Assembly: GCA_021014945.1 (NCBI GenBank)
Contig: MU266415.1
Location: forward strand, 41,293 to 105,292
Direction: 5' to 3'
Length of the DNA: 64,000 bases
Source of the DNA: Leucogyrophana mollusca
Lineage: Eukaryota; Basidiomycota; Agaricomycetes; Boletales
A program made the position numbers and the translations under genes. This document shows positions 35,459 through 51,790 of the stretch, one piece after another. Position 1 is the first letter of the stretch; each line of letters starts with the position of its first letter. The notes under the pieces were generated by a model. It had not been told where the DNA came from and did no database searches. It was given only the letters and a program-made list of their open reading frames with translations.

Positions 35459-37320
35459 TTAATCGCAGGCAATGGGGCAATCGTTCTATAGAAGAATGAG
35501 TCGCAGGTCTACAGAACTCACATGCTCTGAAACGCACCGCGCGGATGAATGTCAGCATATGGCAGGTGATGTATCCTTTGGCGAATCCAGCACCAGCGTA
35601 TGCAAAGAGATACTGCCATTTTCGCTTGAAGATTTCGTACTCCACCTTGTCGCGAAGGGACGGATAATCTTTGACGATCAAGTCCTGTCTGACGTTCGCT
35701 TCCAATCGACGACCCCATTCACGAAGAGTGCGGGGATAATCTGACATCCATGAGATTACGATGGTATAAAAATTTAGAATAAACGCACGAGCAGAGTGGT
35801 TTTCGACACCCTCTAGGGTGAAACGCCCTTCCGATCCGGTGTTGGCAGCAGTGATGAGCGCAGTAGCGCTGGGAAGACATGAATTGGGCCACATGTAACG
35901 GCGCATGAAATCTTCAGGTCTGATGATGGTCATTAGAGCATGTACAGCAACAGGCGGTAATGTTACGCACTGATAGCCGGAGTATCGTGACTCTGGGAAA
36001 GTAGATGCGCTGACAACCGCAGTGGCGTTTTCCGACTTGAGTGCAAAGTCGACAAGTTTAAAGTATGCGTGGTAGTACTAGAAGGGAGTTAGATAATGCG
36101 CCACAGCATTCTTCAGCTGTCGTACCTTGGAGCCAACATGCTGAAGATGCACCTTATCAGTGACATTCGCACATCGTCAGATGGTGTAGATCTCACCTCT
36201 AGCATCTCGATGCTGACAAATGCATCGAAAGCTTTTTCGAACGATGAAGGGATCTCGCGGTAGTCAAGAAGGTGCACACGGATAGAATTCTGAAGGCCAG
36301 CTTCTCTGACGCGCTCTTCCGCGAGTGCCTTTTGTTCTTTTGATAGCGTCAAGGTATCGACTTCGCACCCGAAAGTTCGAGCAGCCTTGGTAAAAGGTCA
36401 ATAAGGCACGTGAACGAAATAAGGAAAAGACCGATCAAAAGTCCCACCTCAATGGCCAGACCACCCCAACCAGAGCCAAATTCGAGGATTCGGTCACCCC
36501 GTTTCACTCGTGCGGCTGTGAGAACATGCCGAATTTTCCGAAGCTGCGCGGCTTCCAAATCACCGGGGGTTGGACCGCACGTCAGGTCTCCGCGAACACC
36601 ATTTTCCGTGTCACTCCAGAGTGCGCATGAGTACATCATCTCTCGACTCAGGAAGGCCTGTAATTAACCACGTGAGACCAGTATTGCGGGTAATTCCAGG
36701 TGATGTCTTACTTTGAACAACTCGTTTGATTGATCGTAACTTGCAATGGCATTCAAGCGCGCTTTGGAACGCGTCTGTCCAAGGAACGCGTTTGAGAACC
36801 CGGAGACTGCCGAAGTTATTCGGCTGACAGCTGATGATAAGCCAATCATGCCAGACTCATTGTCAAGCCAGAGCTGTTTCACACAAAGCTGTGAGTAGCT
36901 GTTGGGACAAGCATACGGAGCCGACTTACGTCCATGACAGCCTTGAGACTGCTGACTTCAACATCACCCATCATGTAGGCTTCGCTAACTGCAAAAATGT
37001 CACGATGAGACCATGGAAAGTCATGGCAAGTACTTACAACCGAGATCCTGAGAACTGCAAGGATATTAATACGGGTCCATTCAAAAACGGTTGAGCGGTA
37101 CGAACAATAAAATGCGTGTCCAAAAGTCTTCGTTCACGACTTTGATATAGACGTCATTGCAGCCTTTGGAACGGGTTCCGAAGTAGTAGGTGCCTTCTGA
37201 GTCTGTGACAGTTAGGTAGCCTCTCGTCACCGCCTTCTCTAGGACAGCAAGAACGGAACTCCGAGCTGATAGCAAGTCAGTTTACAGGATGAACGAGATC
37301 GCATTAGGGGTACATGCCAT
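35459..37320 (-). CDS. Cyclopropane-fatty-acid synthase family SAM methyltransferase
   Basis: SAM-dependent enzyme that adds a methylene or methyl group to unsaturated acyl chains of phospholipids. The first coding exon is ATGGCAT (37314-37320); after a 48-nt intron it gives MASRSSVLAVLEKAVTRGYL. Then TVTDSEGTYYFGTR, EAYMMGDVEVSSL, MMYSCALWSDTENG (the CFA hallmark YSCA), the SAM-binding motif GDRILEFGSGWGGLAIEV, LTLSKEQKALAEERV, FDAFVSIEMLEHVG-like, NSCLPSATALITAANTGSEG (PN.C.PS in place of bacterial FPGG-type segment) and FKRKWQYLFAYAGAGFAKGY. The last intron leads to the short tail NDCPIACD at 35459. No membrane helices or signal are evident. Sphingolipid C9-methyltransferase is less likely, because the N-terminal membrane spans of that group are missing. 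Confidence 0.88.
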
Positions 37321-40300
37321 AGCTAGAGAGAATCGCCTTTGGGCTGGGTAGAACGATCGAAAGAGACGAAGGGGGTCGGTAGAAATTCTTAGTAGACGAA
37401 AATGTCAGCGCAGAAGATGTTGCAGCGTTCAGCATTTTGGTAATAGTAGCGGGAAAAATCAGTCAACCGCAAGGAGGGGGAGAAAGAAAGAATCAAAGGG
37501 GGACTTGGAATGCAGATTGAAGGGCATCCCCCCCGCCCTTTTATACCGTTCAATGAAGGTGAACCCACGACTTCACATATTTCAAACGGTTCGCTTGGAG
37601 AATATCGTGGACTGAGATCGGCAAAAATAGAGGGTGCATGTTGTAAGTTCATGAGCGGCTTGGATTCACGGGAAATTGGGTGTAAAACTGGATCGAGATC
37701 TGATAAATCTGGAGGAGTCAAAACGTGTATATGGACAGGATACCCGGCGGAGGAAATTCATTGCAATCAACACATACAACGAATTGAGTCCGATAATGGA
37801 GGACCATATGCAAAAGACACTCCGCGAGAGATATCAAGAATGACCACGAGGGGGATTCTTGATCCCCACGCAACAAGGAAGAGAACCCCAAAGGCTCAGA
37901 ACGAACTTGCCATGCCATGGTAAAGAAAGCGAAGGAAGCATCCGGATAGTTGCGAAAGGCTATAAACTGGCCGCTGCGAAAAGAGACTGGAAACTGAAAT
38001 GAAGTGTCCCAGGCTCCTCCACGTGGATCCCACGCTTCATGATTATCCTGGATCCACTCCGAACTCAGTTCATCTTTTCTCAGTATCCTCTGATCCTTTC
38101 CGTGTGGCCAATCCTGTACTACCAGCGAGGGCGTAAAATATCTCGTCTCCATCGCAGCTCATACCGGTGTCTGTAGCGTCATCAGCGGGTCTTTGATCCC
38201 CCCTTTGGCAACAATGCACCACAGGTATTTGTAGGGTCGCCGCGACCTCGACAACTTACAACTCTTAAAGGCTGATGGGTTTCCCTCCCGAAGCCGTAGC
38301 CGCATTTCAAATACTTAAACTTTTTCGCGTGGTAGCCATGTTTTTAGGAACAGAGCGGAAAAACCAGTGACGGTCAGGTCTCGCGGTGAAAGGACGGAAT
38401 TCTGAAAACGTAACAGCGACAAGGGCAAATGGTCCATTTTCGATGCTCATATCGTCTAGGCCGTCTTGCACGACACATAAAGTACACCATAGCATTCATA
38501 GGTGTGCTTTTTCAAATCTTCAGTATCGACTATGGTCGTGCAATCGCGGAGCATAAAACACTTACATGATCGTATCTCACAGTACGCCAATCTCGACCGC
38601 AATCAATCTATAGCTTCCTTCTTGTTGCGCTTCGATGACTTATCATTTGGAAAGTTTCCGCAGAGTCACGGTGAGTCCTTCGCATGGGATGAACGAGCAA
38701 CTATAAAAGTTCCATCCATCTTCCTAGCCCAAGTCATATGATCTCGGATAATCCCTTCCAAATATCCTTGCGAATCCGCCTCAAGGTTGAAGGACCCTTT
38801 CATCATGATCCAGTGCTCGTTGTGGCAGCTGGGCCATTTTTGCCGAATCCTCCCTGCGGACTTAGACTCCTGTATCTTGGGGACTCCATCATCTCAAACT
38901 CAAAGTCATTACCCCATTAGGGACCTCCCTGCCTATGCAAATCGCCATCTGACATGTTTAACCAGCCGACGACTCCTTTATGTCAGGGAAGGTCTGCAGT
39001 GGCTTGCTAACTGAACTCCCCTCACCTCCCGTGGTCTCTGGCAATGTCCCCTTCTGTCTCTAGCAACTCAAGCGACGTTTAAACTCAACCCCGTCGTGTT
39101 CTCCTTTGCTAAAAACTTACAGGGAAACGGGAAAAGGTGAACTCACGCAAATATGCAAAGTTGGCGGCAATTTAGGCTCGCGATTGACTGGCAGAGCCAC
39201 AGCGACGAAGTTTTGGAGACAATAGTGCCGATATCCGTAAGCATTCCAAGGCCTACCTGACTCCTAGCCGTCTCTGGATCTGTCACATTGTTATTACGGT
39301 GCGCACTTCGAGTTTCAAGGCTATTGCGGACTCACGCGGGGCTAAAACAGTGTCACGATTCGCACGGATGCGCTCCGTTTATTGTCAGTAATGAGTTCAC
39401 CGCTTGTGTAAGGCCGACGATCGCGAAGCCTGTTGGGACCAGACGGCGTAATGTATGACAGACGTATAATGAAAGGGGCATTGTAGGTACCGAGACCTTT
39501 TCCCATGTCATGTCATAGAAGGTCGACGATTCATGTGGAAAGACTGTCCTTTGACAGGTACATTTGATAGCTGCTCGAGCTGCAAGACTTACGTATCCAT
39601 CCATCGCTGGCGCTGTGGTCATCTACGTTGAAACGATTGCCACTGAGATTTTTGAGTGAGTTCTACATAAGTGCCTCGTGCAGAATATCCCTCCTGGGGC
39701 CGCAATCGTCGAATGATTCGCGACTCTGGAAGATAAGGCGACAAAAGGAAGCCTGCTTGAAGACTTGGACGAAGGCAGATCGACAGCGATCGCGAGTCTT
39801 CTCCCCCACAGCAATTGCTAGAATGCCATCAGATTTTCAAAAACAGTCCAAATAGAACATGATTGTTACTATTAGGTCAAGTTCGAAAGGTCTAGCAATG
39901 TACCTCTCTGGGAACTATCATTGTGATGAGTGGGTGACACGGGGCTCGTTCACCCTCTTTTACTTCGCAGCGCGTCATATCCCCAGGCTACAAATTTCCA
40001 AGTCGAAAGCTGCCATACCGATCTTGGGCATTGTTGTGCCAATATCTAGACTAAGACGAAAACGAGGGCACTGATCGAATATAACATTCAGCAGCCCAGC
40101 CAATGTTCGATGCTAGTCGTTTTCCTGATTATGTGGAGTGGGCCAGACCATACTAGCCGCTCTGCACATTCGGATACGATCTGCTACTGATGGTCTGTAT
40201 TTGTGTTCCAGCGACGAGGCGATAAGCAGGTATGTGACAACAAGCGCCAACCCTTGGATCCCTATTGGCCGGACGTGGGCGACTCCAATTAAACTCAGCG

Positions 40301-40790
40301 TTTACGTGCGATCCGGCCACTTCGAAGAAGCCCAGTACAGCCCCCCCAACAGCGACACGCTTGTCGACCTGGTCGAGAAGCTCCTGGAGGCTGAGCAAGT
40401 CTGAAGGCCTGGTCACAGGGATGGGCAACCAATGACCGTCCAGCGATGTGACAGCCGAGTCGACGAATCATACCAGCTCGGTGCCTCGTGGTACGCTGAG
40501 ATTTTGGGAGTCTCAGCATACCACGTGAACAGATCAAGCCTTTTTTTTGGTGAACTATCTGAGCGGATCACAACGCTGACCAACGCGCCGCCGCCGCAAT
40601 AGTGGACAGCCCTGCAATGCAGAGAGACGCTATGCGCTACGTCACTGCGCCCCATCTTGTTCACATGATTGTCTGCAATATCAGAAGTTTAGGTCGTAAA
40701 GCTGGTTAGTAACTGCCTTTCCGCCGCCAATCTGTCAGACCTCGCGCCAAGCGTTTGCAAGTAGAAATAACCAGCGAGTAACACCGGTTA
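37321..40790. other. 3.5-kb stretch without a supported gene
   Basis: The longest gap in the window. The left end should be the methyltransferase promoter. A 144-codon minus frame (37718-38152) and several shorter frames exist, but none shows a domain. A minus frame at 39353-39622 begins MTTAPAMDGY and is followed by a good donor (GTAAGT), so a small unrecognised gene around 39100-39650 is possible but not shown. No transposon ends were recognised. Confidence 0.4.
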
Positions 40791-41644
40791 TCATCCCGTG
40801 CTGGTGGAGCTGTAGTACAGCCTATGCGCGACATCTTCTACGATCCAATCGAGCCCGGCCACTAGGTTATCGCCAGTCACCGCGCTGCATGACCAAATCT
40901 TCCAGCGGTGAGATTTGATTGCGGGGAGATCGAGAGCCTAAAGCCAGGATTATGGCCACACGAACCGGGGGAAAGATCGGGACGCACTTCACGGATTTCC
41001 AGATCAGTCATTGATCCGCGTATGTCCTGCTTGTTGGCAAAGACAAGAAGTGACGCCCCTGACAGCCTCTAAGGTCGACGTTATCTCTGTTAGGCGGCGG
41101 CCAAGGATAACGGTCTCTTACATCTTCTTGTAGAAGGCTGTGTAGCTCTTCTTTGCAGTCCTGCATACGCATTCTGTCGCCTGAATCGACAACCCAAACT
41201 ATGGCATCTGTCTGCTCAAAATAGTTGCGCCAATATGGTCGGAGGGTTCGTTGTCCGCCGACATCCCCTATATATGTATAAGCGGAAAGTTCAAGTATTA
41301 TAGTCAAGCATAGGATACCTACATATGTTGAGAGTGTACCTTCCGGACGATCACAACGGCGATCGGACGGAGAACATCAGCCTTAGCACATGTGTAGTCT
41401 CCCGAGAACGGAGCACGTACTTCCTGTGTACGAAGGTTTTGATGTTGAATCCGAGTGTAGGACTGACTTTCATGATATCCTCGCCGTTCAGTTTCTTCAA
41501 AATGGTCGTCTTGCCTGCATTGTCAAGACCACTGTAGCTCTTGCTTAGTGGCCACCCAAGCACAATAGACGAAACATACAGGAATAGGACCCTCATTTCC
41601 TTTTCCTTCTGGCGACTCTTCCTAATGATCGTGAGCAGGCCCAT
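40791..41644 (-). CDS. ARL2: ARL2 (ADP-ribosylation-factor-like GTPase 2)
   Basis: Small GTPase that works with tubulin cofactor D in tubulin folding (Alp41/Cin4 group). It starts [20 protein letters not shown], with the GLL N-terminus of the family. Exons are 41644-41580, 41531-41421, 41339-41323 (17 nt), 41267-41122 and two more. G motifs: G1 [12 protein letters not shown], effector [13 protein letters not shown]3 [17 protein letters not shown]4 [11 protein letters not shown]5-region [10 protein letters not shown]. The sequence [20 protein letters not shown] is typical of ARL2 rather than ARF1. The stop follows YYSSTSTG. All introns seen are GT-AG. Confidence 0.93.
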
Positions 41645-42657
41645 TTTGCGCCGACCGGTGACTTGTTGCACAGTGTAGAAGAGGATTAGGGATCCTTGCA
41701 GTTCCTTTCGGAGCGCCCAAACAACACCTTCGACGAATTATTAATTAGGTACTTAGTACCAGTCCGCGGTAATGTCCCTAATTGGTTGCCCCTTCTGCAC
41801 TTGACGCTGAGCCTCCGTGACCATATCAACCCAATAGATCTCAAGGAGAGCTGGGTACGTAGCAATGGAGCTACTCAACTATGTACAGTACAGGATTTTG
41901 GCCACAAACGTACTGCCGTGGATGGTTGGCACGGGGTGGTGCTCTACAAACACGTCTACATCGAATCCAATCAAAGGGCTAGCCTCGTCCCTCTCACTGT
42001 CCTAACTTGAAGTCCACACTAAACCCATATCTGTTTGCTTGTAGTCTACGGTAAGCATCCGCAAACCCGCACCCCGGAGCTAAATATTTCTTACACCTAA
42101 ACTCTGCGGACATTCTTTGTGGGCGGTTTGTGGACAGTGATTGTTCTTTCCGAGCTGATGATCTCAAGGCGTTAGAAAAGGGCAGCGCGCTTCCGATGTT
42201 CAGGTTCTGGGCAACACATTGAGTATCTCACCTTTACCTGGCACCAGTTTTGGAAGCGCATCGACCCACTTCGATACATGCTTGATGGGGGGGAATCAGA
42301 ACTCCTGGTGTCATCTAGTACGGCGTGACAGACATAGTGAAGCATAGCTATTTCTTGAGAGTCATTAGGTTGTGCACCAAACACGCAGTCTTTGCTTATA
42401 TACCTCTTTCTAGATGGATAATGACAAAAGGCCGCAGAACCTGTGGAGCAGTGTCGGGATGACGATGGGAGTTTTGGATTCGCCTGCATTGCAAGTACGA
42501 TTTTTTTCAATTCTCTCCAAGATAATGACAGTATCGCCGGGTTAATGTTCACCGTGGAGACCATATGAAGGCGTTAGCTGACGGCTGCTCTGCAGCATCT
42601 GCTTTCCAGATAGAATGGGCACCTTTATTAGCGAGTGCCATTCGCCTACACCTGCCC
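41645..42657. other. Intergenic
   Basis: About 1 kb between the Hem25-like stop and the ARL2 start (both minus). A minus frame of 130 codons at 42172-42564 has no motif and is not called. Confidence 0.5.
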
Positions 42658-43939
42658 TTACGAGGCAGGTCTCTGCATAAATAGCAACATGCCCTCGAAC
42701 ACTGCCCAGCCAATAGCAGAGCTAAAGATCTTCCTGGTCAGGCGGAGGGACGCCCCATCAAAAAACCCAAGTACGCCTCGTTGCTTCCATGCCGATGAGA
42801 CAAGGTTGGCCCCATGATCTAACTTACTACTCACCGTCCATATTCTCAGCACAGTAGACGTGAATCCGCGGTATCGATCCTCCGAGCGCACTTGCATCTT
42901 TGTCTTGATAGAGGATTGGTGAAAACCAGAACTATATGAAGCATGCGGCTCACCTTGATGACATCGAATGGATGAGTGGCCATCGTTGCTATCGCCCCAG
43001 CTGAGGCTGCAGAGAAACTGTGAATACCAGCTGCATATACAGTAGGAAAGAAGTAGGCTGTATTCAGTGCATAATTAGCAAGAGGTGACTATTTTCTGTG
43101 GATAGGCACTGACAAGTTTCACGCTTGATGCCCTCGTAAAAGACGACAAAAAGCCCAGCATAGGGGGCATCTCGTAATGAGGAGGCAAGAAAGCCTCGTA
43201 AAAGCTCAGGTGGACCCATGCGCATGATGGAGAGAAGGGAACCTGAGAGACTCCGGTAGGCATACATTTCGCTCTACCCACACGTCTCCGACTGTTAAGC
43301 GGTACGTTCATAGGAGTATCAACCTTGCTCACCTCGAAGCGAGCCTTGAGAACTGTAAAGGGATTCAAGAAAAAGCCGACTCCAACTCGGGCTGTCGCGC
43401 CTGCTAAAAGGTTTCCTTCGCTGGAAAGTTTTGGGAGAACGGAAGGTGCGTTCGAAACACCCAGACTTTGCCGTTGTTGGACAGCGGTGAAATATGGGGA
43501 TGTCGCCATCACCGCGCGTAGTTGTGTAAGACCGGTCATGTACAGAGCTACACCTGGGACATTCCTGGAGCACAAAGTAAGGCATGAACAAAATGTGACT
43601 GGAGACCCCATACCGGACGAGGGTTGCGCCCGTGCCTCTCCAGAGCCCTTTGAGGCCTTCCTTTCTGACAACATCTTGTGCAGTGCGCCAGATGACGGTG
43701 GTGTTCCTACAAAAAAATTGAAAAGGGTCTCATGGAAACATAAAACCATCGAACTTTGATTTCAACGCGTCGTCCCCTTGTTGTAGGCGGGTCTTGAGCA
43801 AATCAACTGGTTGTCTGTCAGTTCGTCTCCGCCTCCTGCAATGACTATGGAATAGCTTACGAGGTTGGAGAAAGATTGCCCCAGTGAACCCTGAGAGGCC
43901 TCCCGAGATCAGATGCTGGCCAATCGTAACATTTTTCAT
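42658..43939 (-). CDS. HEM25: Mitochondrial glycine carrier Hem25 (SLC25A38)
   Basis: SLC25-family carrier that imports glycine into mitochondria for the first step of haem synthesis. It starts MKNVTIGQHLISGGLSGFTG at 43939. After one intron comes VDLLKTRLQQGDDALKSKF. Second repeat: LKGLWRGTGATLVRNVPGVA, ALYMTGLTQLRAVM and GVGFFLNPFTVLKARFE. Third repeat: YRSLSGSLLSIMR, LLRGFLASSLRDAPYAGLFV, YEGIKRE, IATMATHPFDVIK, then FTSTVLRIW and GVLGFFDGASLRLTRKIFSS. Three P-x-D/x-x-x-K-type signatures (QPVDLLK, NPFTVLK, HPFDVIK) are present; the second has T instead of the acidic residue, as in Hem25. The stop is after LFMQRPAS. Confidence 0.9.
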
Positions 43940-44360
43940 AAATGGAGTTTGTCTGCTTATGGATGAGTTCGAGTGAGACGTTGACGCGAGGCCAAACTCG
44001 ACGCTTGGGGCTTGGAGTCGAAAAGGATTGTTCCGAAAAGCTTCAAATATGCTCCTGAAGGCTGACCGTGAGACGCAGCCCGTGTGGGTAGTAGAGCAAA
44101 AGACCTAGTGAGCGCTGTAGTTAAGAGCCGTTGAGCCACACTGTCGACGCGATGTCGAAGGTACAGTAGCGCTCCGGATCGGAGCGGCCAGGAGCAAATT
44201 CATGAACCCGAAACTCAGATCTCAACCAAAGGCACCATTACTACTCAGTTGCGCAGAGTCGCTGCGGTACTATTAACGTTCGACAGGTTTGCGGTAGACG
44301 GTAGTACAGATGCGATAAAGAAGCAATAAAATAGCCTAAATGACAGTTCAGCTAGACGAG
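43940..44360. other. Intergenic
   Basis: About 420 bp between RPC1 and HEM25 on the minus strand, likely the HEM25 promoter. Nothing else seen. Confidence 0.55.
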
Positions 44361-49555
<5,195 letters not shown>

Positions 49556-49842
49556 CTTGATCCAGAGATATCCAAGCGACAAAGGGGCCACAGATCACCG
49601 GGAGCCAGTGGATGCGACAGAGTAATAAACAGCGCGAGTCTCTCGCATAAAGAACTTTGAGAGATATTAGAGGAGGGTTATGTGAGTGCAAGGAGATCGC
49701 GTCTGAGTCGAGTCTGAGCAAATTCAGCTCGGCGTGACAATACCTGTGACCGCGAGGTGACCTGACGTGACCGAATTACACAGTCGTGACACTCGTGACG
49801 GAGTGGACTTGCGCGTCGCGTTGCTTGATCTTCCCCTCCACA
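49556..49842. promoter_or_regulatory. Short divergent promoter, RPC1 / SCL1
   Basis: 287 bp separates the two start codons, so both genes must take their promoters from this stretch. I cannot point to a confident TATA or factor site. Confidence 0.5.
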
Positions 49843-50962
49843 ATGTCAAGAACATCATACGATCGGTACGTTGCCCGGTTTTGTGGGCAATATATTGTGG
49901 CTAAGCCTATGGGCACGCAGATATCTCACCGTTTTCTCCCCGGAAGGCCGGCTATATCAAGTCGGTTCGTAGAATTCTTGACAAGCGTTAGTTAGGATTC
50001 CATCATGGCTTACGATTTTACTAGAGTATGCTTTCAAGGCGATCTCTGGATCCGGACACACTGCCGTCTCTGTGAGGGGCAAAGACACGTCCGTAGTTAT
50101 CACACAGAAGAAAGTCCCAGTACGTTCTCTCTACTTTATATTGTGTGCGTCCCTGTAAGAGTCCGCAGGACAAACTCCTCGATGCCTCTACCGTCACCCA
50201 TTTATACAGCATAACCCCATCAATCGGTTGCGTAATGACTGGCCTCATTGGTGAGAGCAGCCCATGTATCCTGCGGTATCACCTAACGCACACACCTAGC
50301 GGACGCCCGGGCTCAGGTGTATCGTGCTCAGACGGAAGCTGCAGAATGGAGATATAAATATGGCTACGAAATCACTCCAGATGCCCTTGCACGACGCCTA
50401 GCCAACATCAACCAAGTATACACTCAGCGTGCAGCTATGCGGCCATTGGGCATATGTACGGCACCCCTCCTCATGCATTCTACCGCTCGGCTCACCGCGC
50501 TGGCGCGACTGTTTAGCGATGATCTTGATTGGCATTGACCCAGAGCTTGGTCCTCAATGTTTCAAACTCGATCCTGCGGGATACTTTGTCGGCTTCCATG
50601 CTACTGCCGCTGGTCAAAAGCAACAAGAGGCAATGAACCATTTGGAGAAGAGGTGGAAGAAGTTGGACAATGGTGCTGGTGCAGACGATGCCGCTAGAGC
50701 TGGCAAGAACCTTGCTCGTGCTCAAGTCATTGAAGTATGATTGCTGCCTTTCACAAAATGCTCGTCGCGCTGATGTAAAACTGTGCAGATTGCAATCGAA
50801 GCAATGTCAACAGTGCACGCCACCGATTACAAGCCAGGCGAGATAGAGATCGGCATTGTGTCAAACGCAGACGATGAGAACGCCAAAACCAGGGGTCTAT
50901 GGCGAGTTATGGATGAGACAGAAGTGGAAGAGCACCTCCTTGCATATGCAGAAAAGGATTGA
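49843..50962 (+). CDS. SCL1: 20S proteasome alpha subunit, Scl1/PSMA6 (alpha1)
   Basis: Alpha-ring subunit of the 20S proteasome. First exon MSRTSYDR (49843-49865), then [14 protein letters not shown] and, after an intron, [20 protein letters not shown]: the proteasome_alpha N-terminal signature. [40 protein letters not shown] and [20 protein letters not shown] identify PSMA6/Scl1, as does [20 protein letters not shown]. The join GIS-MIL crosses an intron beginning GTACGG near 50456. Later: [40 protein letters not shown] and an acidic tail ending YAEKD. Like other alpha subunits it has no catalytic Thr. Confidence 0.95.
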
Positions 50963-51790
50963 TGCGATAGCGCACGCCGTACGATGTTGACACGCTCAAT
51001 TCGTTTGTCAGTTTGCAAACATTGAAACTTGAAGCATAAGATGGGTATAAATTACGAAAGCGGATCGGCTACACTCATATGAGTTCCGATCTATTGCAGT
51101 GATGCTCCCCCACTCTTCGAAACAACATCAGCGAAACAGACTCTACCTCCGGTAAAAAGGGAGCATACCAAAACTGCTTCTACCTCTGCATCCTCGAGTT
51201 GCCTATGTCTCGGGCTCCAGAAACGTGCAGGAGCCTCCCAGAACTCCTGGAATACCTCCGCTGAGCTGCTAGAAGGTCCTTGGTTGGTAGAGGAGGCAGC
51301 ATCATCAGCCGCAGCAAATGCTTTCTGGAATTCTGGCGGAGCAGCAGGGTGAGGATGCGAGGTTCCTGTGGCTATCCGAGGATGAGTCCCGTACAGTTAG
51401 ATCCCACGAGCAACGTACAAGAGGGCCAGACACGTTTTCCAATGAAACTAATCAGTGGCCTGTGAGCTCTAGCAGAGCATACGCGGAGGGATGGGTGCAT
51501 GGTGGTGGAAGCTCGGGGAGGTGACAAATTCTGGTATGTGTTGCGGGCCACTACGGCTCGGAATGAGCCGTGGGTGTCCCTTGTAGCTTGTCCGTGTTTG
51601 TCCGTGTTACATCTCGAAGCTGCTGCCAAACAGGCACGGTAACTTCAAAGCTGATCTCAAACTTACCAGGTCTCTCGAAATCGACCAGCCCACAGCATAA
51701 ATTATATTGAGATCAGAATAGTGAATCACAGTTCAGTAGCAGTGACAGGTTCCGAGTTAAAGTTTCTAGCATAGAACTCAAGCCTCTAAA
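50963..51790. other. Intergenic between convergent genes
   Basis: About 830 bp. A few frames of 60-85 codons are present but have no similarity. No repeat seen. Confidence 0.5.

Noticed and set aside
37718..38152. 144-codon minus ORF upstream of the methyltransferase
   Set aside because: No domain, no neighbouring exons and unremarkable composition; likely chance in promoter DNA.
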